Origin: a virus
Strand: one strand, 5' to 3'
Virus record (IMG/VR): IMGVR_UViG_3300026538_000054
Location: 1-64,000 of that record
Length of the DNA: 64,000 nt
Part shown: positions 48,413 through 57,118 of the stretch, in pieces
Position numbering within the stretch: position 1 is the first letter of the stretch
Layout of the letters: every line of letters starts with the position of its first letter
Notes under the pieces: model-generated
Told to the model about the DNA's origin: nothing
Seen by the model: only the letters and a program-made list of their open reading frames with translations
Databases searched by the model: none
Position numbers and translations under genes: made by a program

Positions 48413-50329
48413 ATGGGCGGTCTTCGTGCGGTAACCAGGGCGGGGGTCGTGGCGGTCTTCTGTCTGGTGGTGGGGGGAGTAGGCGTTTTCAACCTGTTGT
48501 CCTGGTCTGCACCGGCGGCCACAGAGATCGTGCTGCCTGGTCAAGCGGCGGCTGTTGCGCGGAAAGGGCTACCGGTCCAGCTGACCGGCGCGCTGCTTCG
48601 CGAAGGTATGAGGCTCATCCCGTGGGCGTCGTTGTTGGAAGTTAACGCCCGCGCGAACTTCACAGTTCGGCTTCAGTCGCTAGGAGTGACCGGCCAGTTT
48701 GAGGTGTCTACGGGACAGTCGGATGACGAACGAGCGCTAGTCGAGGCCGGCAAACGGTTTAAGAGCGAAACCAACGCCATCCTCAAGCAGCAGCTCCTGG
48801 TCATGATCGACACGCTGAAGGAGCAGAAGGAGCGCAACCGCTTGCTCAGGGAGCAGACGCGAGTTGCCCAGCATCTTCTTGACCTCCAGATACGCGCCTT
48901 CGATTACCAGAAGTGGGTTCAGGAAGAAGCCATTTTGCGCAAGAAGGAGTACAGCGTCCCAGTTGACAAGTTAGTGGTCGTCGTGGCGGACTTTTCCAGC
49001 GGCAATCAGGACGAGGGGCGCGAGGTCGCCGACGAGATCGCCCACCACTTGACTGAGCTGTCCCGAAACGGCCTGGACATCCATGTTCTCAATGGCGAGA
49101 TACGGCCGGGCGTCGCGGTGCGAAGCGAGGAGATGGCCCGTGATATTGGCCGGCACTTCCCTGGGACCGACTTCGTCGTGGTCTGGGGCTCGATGTCGCC
49201 ACGCACCGTCGGCCGCTACCGCCCGCATCTGACTTGCGTGCAGTACGTCAAGGGCGCCAAGGCCGCCAGCGTCACCACGTCGATAAACCTTGACCCCGGC
49301 GAGCTGCCGGAGAAGGGCAAGGCGGAGGCTTACCAGCGGGCGTGTTACGAGCGGCTGATCGGCGCGACCTGTGCCGCCATCCCGAGTCTCTACGCGGCCT
49401 ACCAGATCAGACGGGACAAGGTGCCGCAACTGAGCGGTATCTTCAAACTGCTCGGTGACGAACAGCCGGAGACCAAGCAACTAAAGGCGAAGCTCTTGCC
49501 ATTGACCCGGTGGGCCAAGGTCAGTTCGGCTCTGAAGGCCACCCGGTTGTGCCGACTCTCTGACATCTCCTCGGATCGGCCGTTCCCGCTCCGTGTGGTC
49601 AACGAGAAGGATGGCAGCCTTATGGCCCTGGTCACGGATGAGAAGGGCGAACCGCGCAAGTTCTACAACGAGGCGTCGAAGAAACAGGAGTACGTGTACG
49701 TCGACGTGCTTGAGACGACGGTGAGTCAGTTCATCAGGTTCCTGAACGCGAGCGGCGGCAACAAGAAGGGAGGCGGTCACGACTGGCTCTATATGAAGTC
49801 GGACGTCCCGCACTGGGACATTGCCGAGGAGAAAGGGACTTTTATCGAGCGGCCAGATGCTAAGCGCAAGGAGGGGATCGTCCGCGGTCGGCTGCCTGTC
49901 ACCAACATGAGCTGGTTCGGGGCGGTTGCTTACTGCGAGTGGGCCGGCAAGTCGCTGCCGCGTAGAGAGGAGTGGCAGGCTGCCGCCGAGCCTCAGGGCG
50001 GCGGAGAGTTTCCGTGGGGCAAGGACGGAGCTAGTTTTGCCAGGCTTTGCAACGCGGGCAACCGTGACTACCACCTCCACGGCGGCTCGCGCCCTCGTGA
50101 CTGCAGTCGTGTGGGCTGCTTCGACATGGCCGGCAACGTGGCCGAGTGGTGCGCGGACTGGTTTGACGAGAAGGCGGGCAAGCGCATGGTCATGGGAGGG
50201 CACTGCGAGGACACCGAGGTCGCCAACGTCAAGATTACGGCGAAAAAAGGCGAGTACCAGACAAACTACGACTGGAAGATCGGCTTCCGCGGGGTCGTGC
50301 GTATCCCGGTCGATCTCGGGCAGGACTGA
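48413..50329 (+). CDS. Membrane-anchored protein with FGE-sulfatase (C-type-lectin-like) domain
   Basis: 638 residues from ATG at 48413, with AGAGGAGGA upstream. One N-terminal membrane helix (AGVVAVFCLVVGGVGVFNLL), a coiled-coil region, a central domain with VVVVADFSSGNQDEGRE, and a C-terminal FGE-sulfatase/SUMF1-like domain: VYVDVLETTVSQFIRFLN, PVTNMSWFGAVAYCEWAG, LPRREEWQAAA, GCFDMAGNVAEWC and a final GFRGVVRI. Such domains are used in Gemmata signalling and surface proteins and in phage ligand-binding proteins. No reverse transcriptase is visible, so it is not obviously a diversity-generating-retroelement target. Confidence 0.75.
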   Translation: MGGLRAVTRAGVVAVFCLVVGGVGVFNLLSWSAPAATEIVLPGQAAAVARKGLPVQLTGALLREGMRLIPWASLLEVNARANFTVRLQSLGVTGQFEVSTGQSDDERALVEAGKRFKSETNAILKQQLLVMIDTLKEQKERNRLLREQTRVAQHLLDLQIRAFDYQKWVQEEAILRKKEYSVPVDKLVVVVADFSSGNQDEGREVADEIAHHLTELSRNGLDIHVLNGEIRPGVAVRSEEMARDIGRHFPGTDFVVVWGSMSPRTVGRYRPHLTCVQYVKGAKAASVTTSINLDPGELPEKGKAEAYQRACYERLIGATCAAIPSLYAAYQIRRDKVPQLSGIFKLLGDEQPETKQLKAKLLPLTRWAKVSSALKATRLCRLSDISSDRPFPLRVVNEKDGSLMALVTDEKGEPRKFYNEASKKQEYVYVDVLETTVSQFIRFLNASGGNKKGGGHDWLYMKSDVPHWDIAEEKGTFIERPDAKRKEGIVRGRLPVTNMSWFGAVAYCEWAGKSLPRREEWQAAAEPQGGGEFPWGKDGASFARLCNAGNRDYHLHGGSRPRDCSRVGCFDMAGNVAEWCADWFDEKAGKRMVMGGHCEDTEVANVKITAKKGEYQTNYDWKIGFRGVVRIPVDLGQD

Positions 50330-50345
50330 TACCAGGAGAGGCTAG

Positions 50346-50672
50346 ATGTCTGTTGAGCACCAAGCCAGCCAGGGCGTGACGTCGCAGCCCGCCAGCCCGC
50401 CTGTCGCACCTCCGACCGATAGACAGGCCGGGTCCCAGCCGATTTGGCAGTGCTACACGCCCGGCTCGGTCAGGGCCTTTGGGGACATGCGGTTTATCGC
50501 CGGCCTTCTGATGGGCATGGGTGTAGTCGGCACCGCGGCTGTAGTCGCGAAATTTTTCGGTTACGCTCCCTACCTGCCGCCCTGGCTCGGCCTTGCGGGA
50601 CCGGTTCTCTATTTCGTCGGTTGGTGGCTTAACAGCCGTGCTCGACGTGAATTGCAGTCTCCGCAAGGTTGA
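50346..50672 (+). CDS. Small two-helix membrane protein
   Basis: 108 residues, 16 bases after the FGE gene and preceded by AGGAGAGG. Pro/Gln-rich N-terminus, then two helices (FIAGLLMGMGVVGTAAVVA and PPWLGLAGPVLYFVGWW) and a basic C-terminus. Possibly holin-like or a partner of the membrane-anchored FGE protein. Confidence 0.55.
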   Translation: MSVEHQASQGVTSQPASPPVAPPTDRQAGSQPIWQCYTPGSVRAFGDMRFIAGLLMGMGVVGTAAVVAKFFGYAPYLPPWLGLAGPVLYFVGWWLNSRARRELQSPQG

Positions 50673-50693
50673 CAATTCGGTTGTTATCTGCTC

Positions 50694-50732
50694 ATGATCT
50701 CCCCTGGCCCTTCTCTTACCAGGGGAGATCAT
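50694..50732 (+). promoter_or_regulatory. Hairpin that sequesters the ribosome-binding site and start codon
   Basis: ATGATCTCCCCTGG (50694-50707) pairs perfectly with CCAGGGGAGATCAT (50719-50732). The second arm contains AGGGGAG and the first two bases of the ATG of the next gene. A TTGACA lies at 50669. Translation of the large protein would be blocked unless the helix is opened. Confidence 0.7.
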
Positions 50733-53253
50733 GGAGAGCCTCGGTCTCGCGAAATACGCCGCCGACTACTACCGCCGCACCGTACCTGATGCTTTCAGCT
50801 CCGGCCTCGACGACTTCACCGCCGGCTTCGTGCAGTGCTGCTGGGACGAGGACCTCGACGACGAGGAGATGGTAGATCGCATGGTCAAGGCCGCCATGGC
50901 CGACCCGGAGGTCGCTAGCGAGTTCGCGAAAGAGTGTGCCAAGTTCGAGCTGATGGAGAAGCAGGCCGATGGTGTCGGCGCGGCTGTCGCTAAAGGCATT
51001 GGCAGTTGGCTGGCGCCCGCCGGGAGGAGACTGAATGCTCTCAACCCGTTCAGCAGAGGCGCTCGGCCTCCGGTGCCGCACGCTCCCGTGCCGCCAGCGC
51101 CACACGTTCCTGTGCCGCCAGTCGGACAGGCTGCCGGGCAAGCGGCCGGTCATGGCGCGGCCCAGGCGGCGGGCCACGCCGGCGGCGACGCGTTGTCGCA
51201 TCTCCTTTCTGGGCCTGTCGCCTCTGCCGCTCCGCAGCGAACTTACGCGCAGATGTTGAGCGGCAACCCGTTGGCGCGCGGGACGGGCAGGGCGCTTGGC
51301 TATGGGGCCGGCGCGGTTAGCGCTGTGGGCGGTGCCGCTCTAACCGGTCAAATGGTTGCCCCTGGAACCTACCAGCGCTTGACCGAGAGCGACCAGCAGC
51401 GCACCCTCAGAGAAGGCGGCGAGCGCGCGCAGACTCAAGCTCTGCAACAAGACCAACGTCGGCAATTCGGTGAAACGCTGGCGGGCGAGCTGGAGCACGG
51501 CTTCGCAGGCGGCGAGGGCCTGCGCCCTGTCAACCGAGGCATGAACCTCACCGCCCACGGGAACATGCGTTCAGACACGCCATCGGGCTACGCTCTCCTT
51601 GATGCCGGCGACCAGGGCGGCTGGCTGGGCCGCTATCGCCAGAACCTGCCGGAGCAAGACCGGGCGTCCTTTGATCGCACCGCTCCCTATATCGCCGCCA
51701 TCAGGCAGGACCCACGGCTCGTTCAGCTTCTCGCGACCAACCCGACGGGCGCGGCCGGCCAGACTTTCACGCAGGCCCTTGCGCACGGCGCCGTCGAGTC
51801 AGGTAACAGGACCGGCCTCATGGGCGCCAGGCGCAACCCGACGCAGTTTGTCAATCAGCTTCGTGAGCAGTTCCTGCCCGGCGCTCCCGCTCTCGCTTCT
51901 CTCCCCCTGGATCGAGAAGCGATCGGCAAGACCATGGACGCCCCTGTCCCGCAGGGCATAACGGACGCCCAGCTCACGACCTACTTGCAACAACAAGGCT
52001 TCAATCCCGACGCCTTCCGACAGCTCCCTCCTCAGCAGCAGCAACAGCCCGGTCAGACAGGCCAGCCTGACCCTCAACGACAAATCCGTGCCGGTCAGCT
52101 CGTCAACCAGGAGAGCCAGACCTTGCAGACGGCGCTGGGAGGCCCACGCACCCCGGAGGCCATGCGCAACGCCGTCACCACGCTGCAAGACCCGGCTGCG
52201 TTCGAGAGCTATCACCAAGGGCTGGAAAACCTGGAGCAACAAGTTGCCTCCCAGGCGGGCAGGATCTCCCGAGACCGCGCGCTCTACATGACGGATCAAA
52301 TCAGGCACGCGCGCAGCATTGCCGCCATGGCCAGGGCCCAGGGCGTCACGGGACAGCCGATCGTCTCGCTGAACCATTTGCAGGCCAGGCTCAACTCCGC
52401 CGACATGCGGGACCCCGTGGTCCAGACCGCCCTGGACAACATCAAAAAAGACCCCGAGTTCGCGCGCCAGGCCCGCGCCTTCGAGGCGCAATACCCTGAT
52501 GTACACGAGCCGACCGGTAACTTGCTGGAAGACATCTGGGGCCAGGCCGGCAAGGCCTTTGGCGGCTGGGGCAGGACCATGCTCCTGGGCGGCATGGGCC
52601 TGGGCCTCTTCGGCATGCTTTCCGGCCTGACCGGCCAGACCTCCGGGATGGGCATGTGGGGGCCGCTCCTGGGCGGCGTCGGCCTCGCTGGTCTCGCCGC
52701 CACGGGCGGCTCGCAGCAAGGTGCCGGCAACTTGATGGGCGGCCTGGGGAGCCTCTTCGGCATGGGCCAGGCCCCGCAAGGCTTCTCGCCCTTGCAGGCC
52801 CCGCCCGCTCCTGCTCAGCCTGCTCCGGCGCAACCAGCCCCCGCCGCGGGCGCTGCTCCTCCCGCTGCCGCCGGTAACGCGCCTGCGCCTACCCAGCAGG
52901 AGACGGCCGAGCAGAGAACGCAGCGTACGCAACAGACCAGGGCGCGAGTCTCCGAGTTGGTGGGCTCCGGCCGTCCCGCGGATGTTGAGCGTGGCTCGCA
53001 GATGTTCGCCGACATGTTGGTCAGTGACATGCCCGACCGGGCCAGGGAGCTCGTCGATCGGGAGACGCAGTTTAGAATGGCCACCCCGAAGATGATCGCT
53101 GAGCGCTCGGGCGGCGCCCTCACCGAGCAGGAAGCGACCATGCTCCAGCGCAACCTGGTCCCGGTCCTGACCGCCCTTCGGAAGAAGCTCGGCATGCCGA
53201 GCAAGTTCGTCCCTAACCGCTTCATGCCCGGCGGCACGTGGTCGCAGGAGTAG
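50731..53253 (+). CDS. Large virion-like protein (candidate DNA-ejection protein)
   Basis: 840 residues. An acidic helical N-terminus (DDFTAGFVQCCWDEDLDDEE), Pro/His/Ala-rich linker, helical Gln-rich middle, a Gly/Met-rich hydrophobic stretch of about 60 residues (MLLGGMGLGLFGMLSGLTG and more), an Ala/Pro linker and a helical C-terminal domain. Length, low complexity and a membrane-spanning stretch suggest an internal virion protein that enters the host envelope. No enzymatic motif seen. Confidence 0.6.
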   Translation: MESLGLAKYAADYYRRTVPDAFSSGLDDFTAGFVQCCWDEDLDDEEMVDRMVKAAMADPEVASEFAKECAKFELMEKQADGVGAAVAKGIGSWLAPAGRRLNALNPFSRGARPPVPHAPVPPAPHVPVPPVGQAAGQAAGHGAAQAAGHAGGDALSHLLSGPVASAAPQRTYAQMLSGNPLARGTGRALGYGAGAVSAVGGAALTGQMVAPGTYQRLTESDQQRTLREGGERAQTQALQQDQRRQFGETLAGELEHGFAGGEGLRPVNRGMNLTAHGNMRSDTPSGYALLDAGDQGGWLGRYRQNLPEQDRASFDRTAPYIAAIRQDPRLVQLLATNPTGAAGQTFTQALAHGAVESGNRTGLMGARRNPTQFVNQLREQFLPGAPALASLPLDREAIGKTMDAPVPQGITDAQLTTYLQQQGFNPDAFRQLPPQQQQQPGQTGQPDPQRQIRAGQLVNQESQTLQTALGGPRTPEAMRNAVTTLQDPAAFESYHQGLENLEQQVASQAGRISRDRALYMTDQIRHARSIAAMARAQGVTGQPIVSLNHLQARLNSADMRDPVVQTALDNIKKDPEFARQARAFEAQYPDVHEPTGNLLEDIWGQAGKAFGGWGRTMLLGGMGLGLFGMLSGLTGQTSGMGMWGPLLGGVGLAGLAATGGSQQGAGNLMGGLGSLFGMGQAPQGFSPLQAPPAPAQPAPAQPAPAAGAAPPAAAGNAPAPTQQETAEQRTQRTQQTRARVSELVGSGRPADVERGSQMFADMLVSDMPDRARELVDRETQFRMATPKMIAERSGGALTEQEATMLQRNLVPVLTALRKKLGMPSKFVPNRFMPGGTWSQE

Positions 53254-53290
53254 TAAGCACGTCCCACAGCTCCAAGCAGACGTCTTCGCT

Positions 53291-53327
53291 GAGCTCTAGC
53301 GCCACCTACCTGGCGGTACTAGAGCTC
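53291..53327 (+). terminator. Hairpin terminator
   Basis: GAGCTCTAG and CTAGAGCTC, extended by GCCA/TGGC inside. It follows the stop at 53253. 53328-53551 contains GCTTAGCCTAAGC and GTCAGCC repeats but no gene. Confidence 0.65.
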
Positions 53328-53551
53328 TTGTCGTTCAGTGCCTTCTTCTCCTTTTTGCCAGCCGCTACACTAAGCATTTCCGATCTGATTTTTCGTCGTA
53401 AGCCAGTCGCTGATAAGGACTTTCGTCCGCGATACCAGTCTTTTGACCCGACGGATTTGTTGCCTGTCAGCCAGGCGCTGCGTAGCATAGTCATGCTTAG
53501 CCTAAGCACAGCCTGTCAGCCTACTTGGCGACTTAAAAGAGGAGATTGTTG

Positions 53552-54601
53552 GTGGAAAAAGTCATCGCTAAAGACGCTCCCTCACTGAGTGACGGAGCCA
53601 GGGGAGGCAAGAAGCGCGCGGAGGTCTTGACGGCCGAGCAGCGCAAGGCGATTGCCAGGCAGGCCGCGGAAGCTCGCTGGTGCAGCAAACTGCCTGTCGC
53701 CACCCACACGGGGACCATCAAGCTGGCGGACAGGGAGATTGCCTGTGCGGTCCTGGAGACGGGCCAGCGTGTCTTAACGCAGGAATCTTTCCTGGCGCTT
53801 ATCGGCCGATCGATCAAGCAGCGGGGCGGGCAGACCGTGGTTTTGTCCGAGGGCCTACCTCCCTTCCTGGCGGCAGACAACCTCTACGCGTTCATCTCGG
53901 ACGACTTACGGCGCGCCGCCACGCCCATCCATTTTTGCGCGCCGGCGACTGATGAGGGTCGCGGGCACCATCCTCGTCGCGCCTACGGTTACGATGCCAA
54001 CCTGTTGCCGATGGTCTGCGAGGTCTACCTGTCCGCCCGAGATGCCGGGAAGGCAACGCTGCAGCAATCGCACATTGTCGCCGCCTGTGATCTGCTCATG
54101 CGCGGCCTGGCCCGTGTCGGCATCACTGCGCTGGTAGACGAGGCCACGGGGTTCCAGGACTGCCGCGCCCGCGACGCGCTGGCCAAGATCCTGGAGGCGT
54201 TCGTTGCCAAGGCCTTGCGGCCCTGGGTCAAGACCTTCCCGCCCGAGTTCTACAAGGAAATGTTCCGGCTTCGTGGGCTGCCCTTCGCTGAGACGGTTCA
54301 GGGGCCGCGGTACATCGGACACCTGACCAACAACCTGGTCTACAAGCGCCTTGCGCCGGGCCTGCGCGAGGAGCTGGTCAGTAGGAACCCGGTCGGTGAC
54401 GACGGTCGTCGGAAGGCCAAGCACCACCAGTGGCTGACGCGGGACATCGGTCACCCCAAGCTCCTGGAGCACTTGCGAATCGTCACGTTGTTCATGCAGG
54501 CCTCCAAGGACTGGACCTCGTTTCAGCAGCAACTCGACATCGTCTTGCCGATCCTCTCCGCCGACGAGGAGCCGAAACCGAGCAAAAAGAAGAAGGCCTG
54601 A
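53552..54601 (+). CDS. P63C domain protein, paralogue 2
   Basis: 349 residues from GTG at 53552, seven bases after GAGGAGA; TTG at 53546 and 53549 are less well spaced. Same blocks as the protein at 42232: CAVLETGQRVLTQE, LPPFLAADNLYAFI, YGYDANLLPMVCEVYL, GLARVGITALVDEATGFQD, FYKEMFRLRGL and KHHQWLTRDIGHPKLLEHL. The N-terminal KAIARQAAEARW motif is shared too. Confidence 0.82.
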   Translation: MEKVIAKDAPSLSDGARGGKKRAEVLTAEQRKAIARQAAEARWCSKLPVATHTGTIKLADREIACAVLETGQRVLTQESFLALIGRSIKQRGGQTVVLSEGLPPFLAADNLYAFISDDLRRAATPIHFCAPATDEGRGHHPRRAYGYDANLLPMVCEVYLSARDAGKATLQQSHIVAACDLLMRGLARVGITALVDEATGFQDCRARDALAKILEAFVAKALRPWVKTFPPEFYKEMFRLRGLPFAETVQGPRYIGHLTNNLVYKRLAPGLREELVSRNPVGDDGRRKAKHHQWLTRDIGHPKLLEHLRIVTLFMQASKDWTSFQQQLDIVLPILSADEEPKPSKKKKA

Positions 54602-54657
54602 GAGTCACGTCCCACAGCGTCGACTAACCTGTCGCTGTGCGAGGTAAGATGGCAGCG

Positions 54658-54767
54658 GTTCCAAAGCCCTGTGTAGCGGGCTAAAAGCTGCAACCGGTAG
54701 ACGGGGTGGCGCGAGAGCCACGGCTCGGCCGTGCCAAAGCCCTCTGCAGCGGGCTGAAAGCTACAAA
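54658..54767 (+). repeat. Two-repeat mini-CRISPR array
   Basis: Repeats at 54658-54694 (GTTCCAAAGCCCTGTGTAGC start) and 54731-54767 (GTGCCAAAGCCCTCTGCAGC start), period 73 bp with a 36-base spacer (54695-54730). The period equals that of the main array. It lies 39 bases before the gene at 54807 and in its sense. Confidence 0.88.
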
Positions 54768-54806
54768 AAATCTGCAACATGCCGCGGATACCGCCAAGAG
54801 GCTCCA

Positions 54807-56297
54807 ATGCCATCTATCAGACACCAGGGGCCTCTTCTCCTTGGCGCCTCCCGCGCCTTTCACAAGATCGCCGCTCCTCTCTCTGACGACAACCTGGTGC
54901 AAACGGCCAGAGATCACGGCGGCGAGTACCTGGGCGAGATGGCACGGCGCCTGGTCGCCCAGGGCATGCGCGACCAGGTGCAACAGGCCCTTGATCAGTC
55001 CGTGTTCGCATCGGGCATCAACTCGACGAGGGAGAAGCGCCTGCGCCTTAACCAGCTCCTGGTACGGGCCTACCACAGCCCGACGTCCAGGATGCTGGCC
55101 GGCCTGGGCCCTTCTCTTTCAGGCGCCCCTGCCAAGAGAGAGGCCACCGCTCCGGCCGCCTCGCAAGGCGCCGCCATCACCGCGGGAGGGCAAGCTCCTG
55201 CGCCCGCTCCTTTGGTCACAGGCCCCCTCTCTCAGCCGCAAACACAGCAGCCGCTCAAGGACCACTCGCCCGAGCGCATCTACTCCGAGGGCGTGCCGGA
55301 AAGACAACCAACCACGCAGCGGGAGCTCATGCAGGACCGGCAAGCTCTTCAGCCTTCGAGGGAGGTCCGCGAACAGACGCCCGGCAGTGCGGCCGACCTT
55401 TATCACGACTACGCCAACTGGGCCGAAGAGAACCTCGGCAAGTCCATGGGCCTGGAGACCGCCTGGGGCCTCGTCCCCTTACTGGGCGGCGCGCCTGACG
55501 TCGCGAAGGGCATGGCGGCCATGGATGAGGGCCGTCGCTGGGACGCGATGCGCCACTACGGCATGGGCCTTCTCGGCACCATCCCTGGCGCGAAGTTGTT
55601 GACCCGAGGAGGCATGGGACTAACCGCCGGCATGCGCGCCGCTCAGGTGGCTGGTCGAGTTGCTCAAACGGCCAGTCACGTAGCGCCTGTGGTCACGGCT
55701 GGCGCGCGTGGTCTGCAAGCCGTCGAGCATGCCGCCCCTGCCGTGGCCTCGGCCGCCGCTCCGTCGCTAACTCGCAGGGTCGCCACGACCACGGGCCGTG
55801 TGGTTGGTCAGACCGCCGGTCAGATTGCTGCCGGCGGCGCCATCGGCGCCGGCGCCGCGTTGGGAGAGTCCATCGAGAACGCAGGCACTCTAAGGCAGTC
55901 GCTTGCCACGGCGGACCAAGCAGAGCGGTCACGTGCTCAGGCCTTCCTCGACCAGGTCAACAAGAGGCGTGCTTATCTCAACTCCCTGGTGCCAGGGGTC
56001 AACATCGGGGCCCAGGCCCCCGCCACCCTGGAGGCCGTCTCTCAGCCCGGTGCGCTTTCGCGTTTTTCCACCGAGGCCGATCTCCACGAACTGGCCGCCC
56101 ATCCTGCCTGGCAAGAGACTGTCAGGCGACACACCCCCGGCTGGGGCGGCGCTGCCAGCAGAGAAAGTCTTCTGGGGCACGTGTCCCAGAACCTTGGCTT
56201 CGATCTCTCCAGGCCTGTTGCGCCACAGGCCGCTCCCGCTGCGCCGGCGGCCCCTGCGCCAGCTCCTGCCCCGACGCCCACGCCGCCTGCGCCTTGA
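54807..56297 (+). CDS. Virion-like protein
   Basis: 496 residues from ATG at 54807. Helical N-terminus, a Pro/Gln linker, then an Ala/Gly-rich helical core (MGLETAWGLVPLLGGAPDVA, GAIGAGAALGES) and an Ala/Pro tail. The middle resembles hydrophobic segments of toxin-carrying or ejection proteins. No enzymatic motif seen. Confidence 0.55.
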   Translation: MPSIRHQGPLLLGASRAFHKIAAPLSDDNLVQTARDHGGEYLGEMARRLVAQGMRDQVQQALDQSVFASGINSTREKRLRLNQLLVRAYHSPTSRMLAGLGPSLSGAPAKREATAPAASQGAAITAGGQAPAPAPLVTGPLSQPQTQQPLKDHSPERIYSEGVPERQPTTQRELMQDRQALQPSREVREQTPGSAADLYHDYANWAEENLGKSMGLETAWGLVPLLGGAPDVAKGMAAMDEGRRWDAMRHYGMGLLGTIPGAKLLTRGGMGLTAGMRAAQVAGRVAQTASHVAPVVTAGARGLQAVEHAAPAVASAAAPSLTRRVATTTGRVVGQTAGQIAAGGAIGAGAALGESIENAGTLRQSLATADQAERSRAQAFLDQVNKRRAYLNSLVPGVNIGAQAPATLEAVSQPGALSRFSTEADLHELAAHPAWQETVRRHTPGWGGAASRESLLGHVSQNLGFDLSRPVAPQAAPAAPAAPAPAPAPTPTPPAP

Positions 56298-56394
56298 GCG
56301 CGATTCGTTTACATCAGGTTCGCTCAGATACAATCAAGGGCCGACACGGCCTGGCGGCCGCGCTGTCTTTTTTGGCCGCAAGGCGAGTTGAAAT

Positions 56395-56817
56395 ATGAGC
56401 ATGTTGGTGGAAAGACCGGAGAAACTGATCCAGGTCCTCGAGCAAAGTCGCGACATCCTGCGGGAGATCCGAGACGGCATAGGCGGTGCTCCGCAGGAGC
56501 GCCCGGCTGATAACGGGCCTGACTTGTGGCTCTCGATCGAGCAGGCGGCGAAGCACGCTGCTCTCTCGCCTACCACGCTGCGTCGGGCCATCAAGCAAGG
56601 CCTTCTCGACGCCAAGAACGTCTCTTTGGGCAAGAAGCGCCCGACCTATCGGGTCACCATGCGACAGCTCAACAACTTCATCGAGAACGGAGGCGCCCCG
56701 GCGGACGAGCGCGTGCTCGAGTACCGGAGCCGCCACCTCCCTGAGCTGGCCCATGAGAACGGCGACGTGCTCGACGCCGACGTGGATGTCGAGACGAACT
56801 CAGGTGACCCGTCGTGA
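56395..56817 (+). CDS. Helix-turn-helix protein, excisionase-like
   Basis: 140 residues. Residues about 45-100, LWLSIEQAAKHAALSPTTLR then RAIKQGLLDAKN and PTYRVTMRQLNNFIEN, are a HTH_17/MerR-type fold as in excisionases. It faces the integrase gene across a repeat-rich gap, which supports a role in excision control. Confidence 0.65.
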   Translation: MSMLVERPEKLIQVLEQSRDILREIRDGIGGAPQERPADNGPDLWLSIEQAAKHAALSPTTLRRAIKQGLLDAKNVSLGKKRPTYRVTMRQLNNFIENGGAPADERVLEYRSRHLPELAHENGDVLDADVDVETNSGDPS

Positions 56818-56820
56818 TCG

Positions 56821-56930
56821 GTTGCGGCATCCAGCCCGCCGCACAGGGCTTTGACACACGGTGAGACTGGGCGTAGCGTCATCGGTTCACGATGTTGCAG
56901 CTTTCAGCCCGCTGCAGAGGGCTTTGGAAC
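56821..56930 (-). repeat. Two-repeat mini-CRISPR array, minus strand
   Basis: Copies at 56894-56930 and 56821-56857, both minus strand, period 73 bp, spacer 36 bases (56858-56893). It lies four bases after the excisionase-like gene and antisense to it, so it cannot be its promoter. Confidence 0.88.
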
Positions 56931-56958
56931 AACGGCTAGATTATCAACAGGGAAGTTC

Positions 56959-56970
56959 TTTTCCGGAAAA
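56959..56970. promoter_or_regulatory. TTTTCCGGAAAA palindrome
   Basis: Perfect 12-bp palindrome between the minus-strand mini-array and the solitary repeat at 57069. The gap also holds a GGGGCGGCCGG/CCGGCCGCTC inverted repeat (57025-57066). Confidence 0.6.
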
Positions 56971-57068
56971 CGTGTTGTAGGCCCCGAAAATTCCTCTCCT
57001 GGGCGCGTATAAGAATAGTAGGGAGGGGCGGCCGGGTAAGGCCGGGACGGACCTGCCGGCCGCTCTTC

Positions 57069-57105
57069 CCATCTAAGCCCTGTGCAGCGGGCTCAATGCT
57101 GCAAA
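57069..57105 (+). repeat. Solitary CRISPR-repeat-like element
   Basis: TAAGCCCTGTGCAGCGGGCT followed by CAATGCTGCAAA. Very close to the array consensus, including the CAATG variant seen in array repeat 5. It faces the 3' end of the integrase gene. Confidence 0.88.
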
Positions 57106-57118
57106 GCGTTGTCGAATA

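Noticed and set aside
48413-50329. Diversity-generating retroelement target
   Set aside because: The FGE-type C-terminus fits, but no reverse transcriptase, template repeat or variable repeat is visible in the window.
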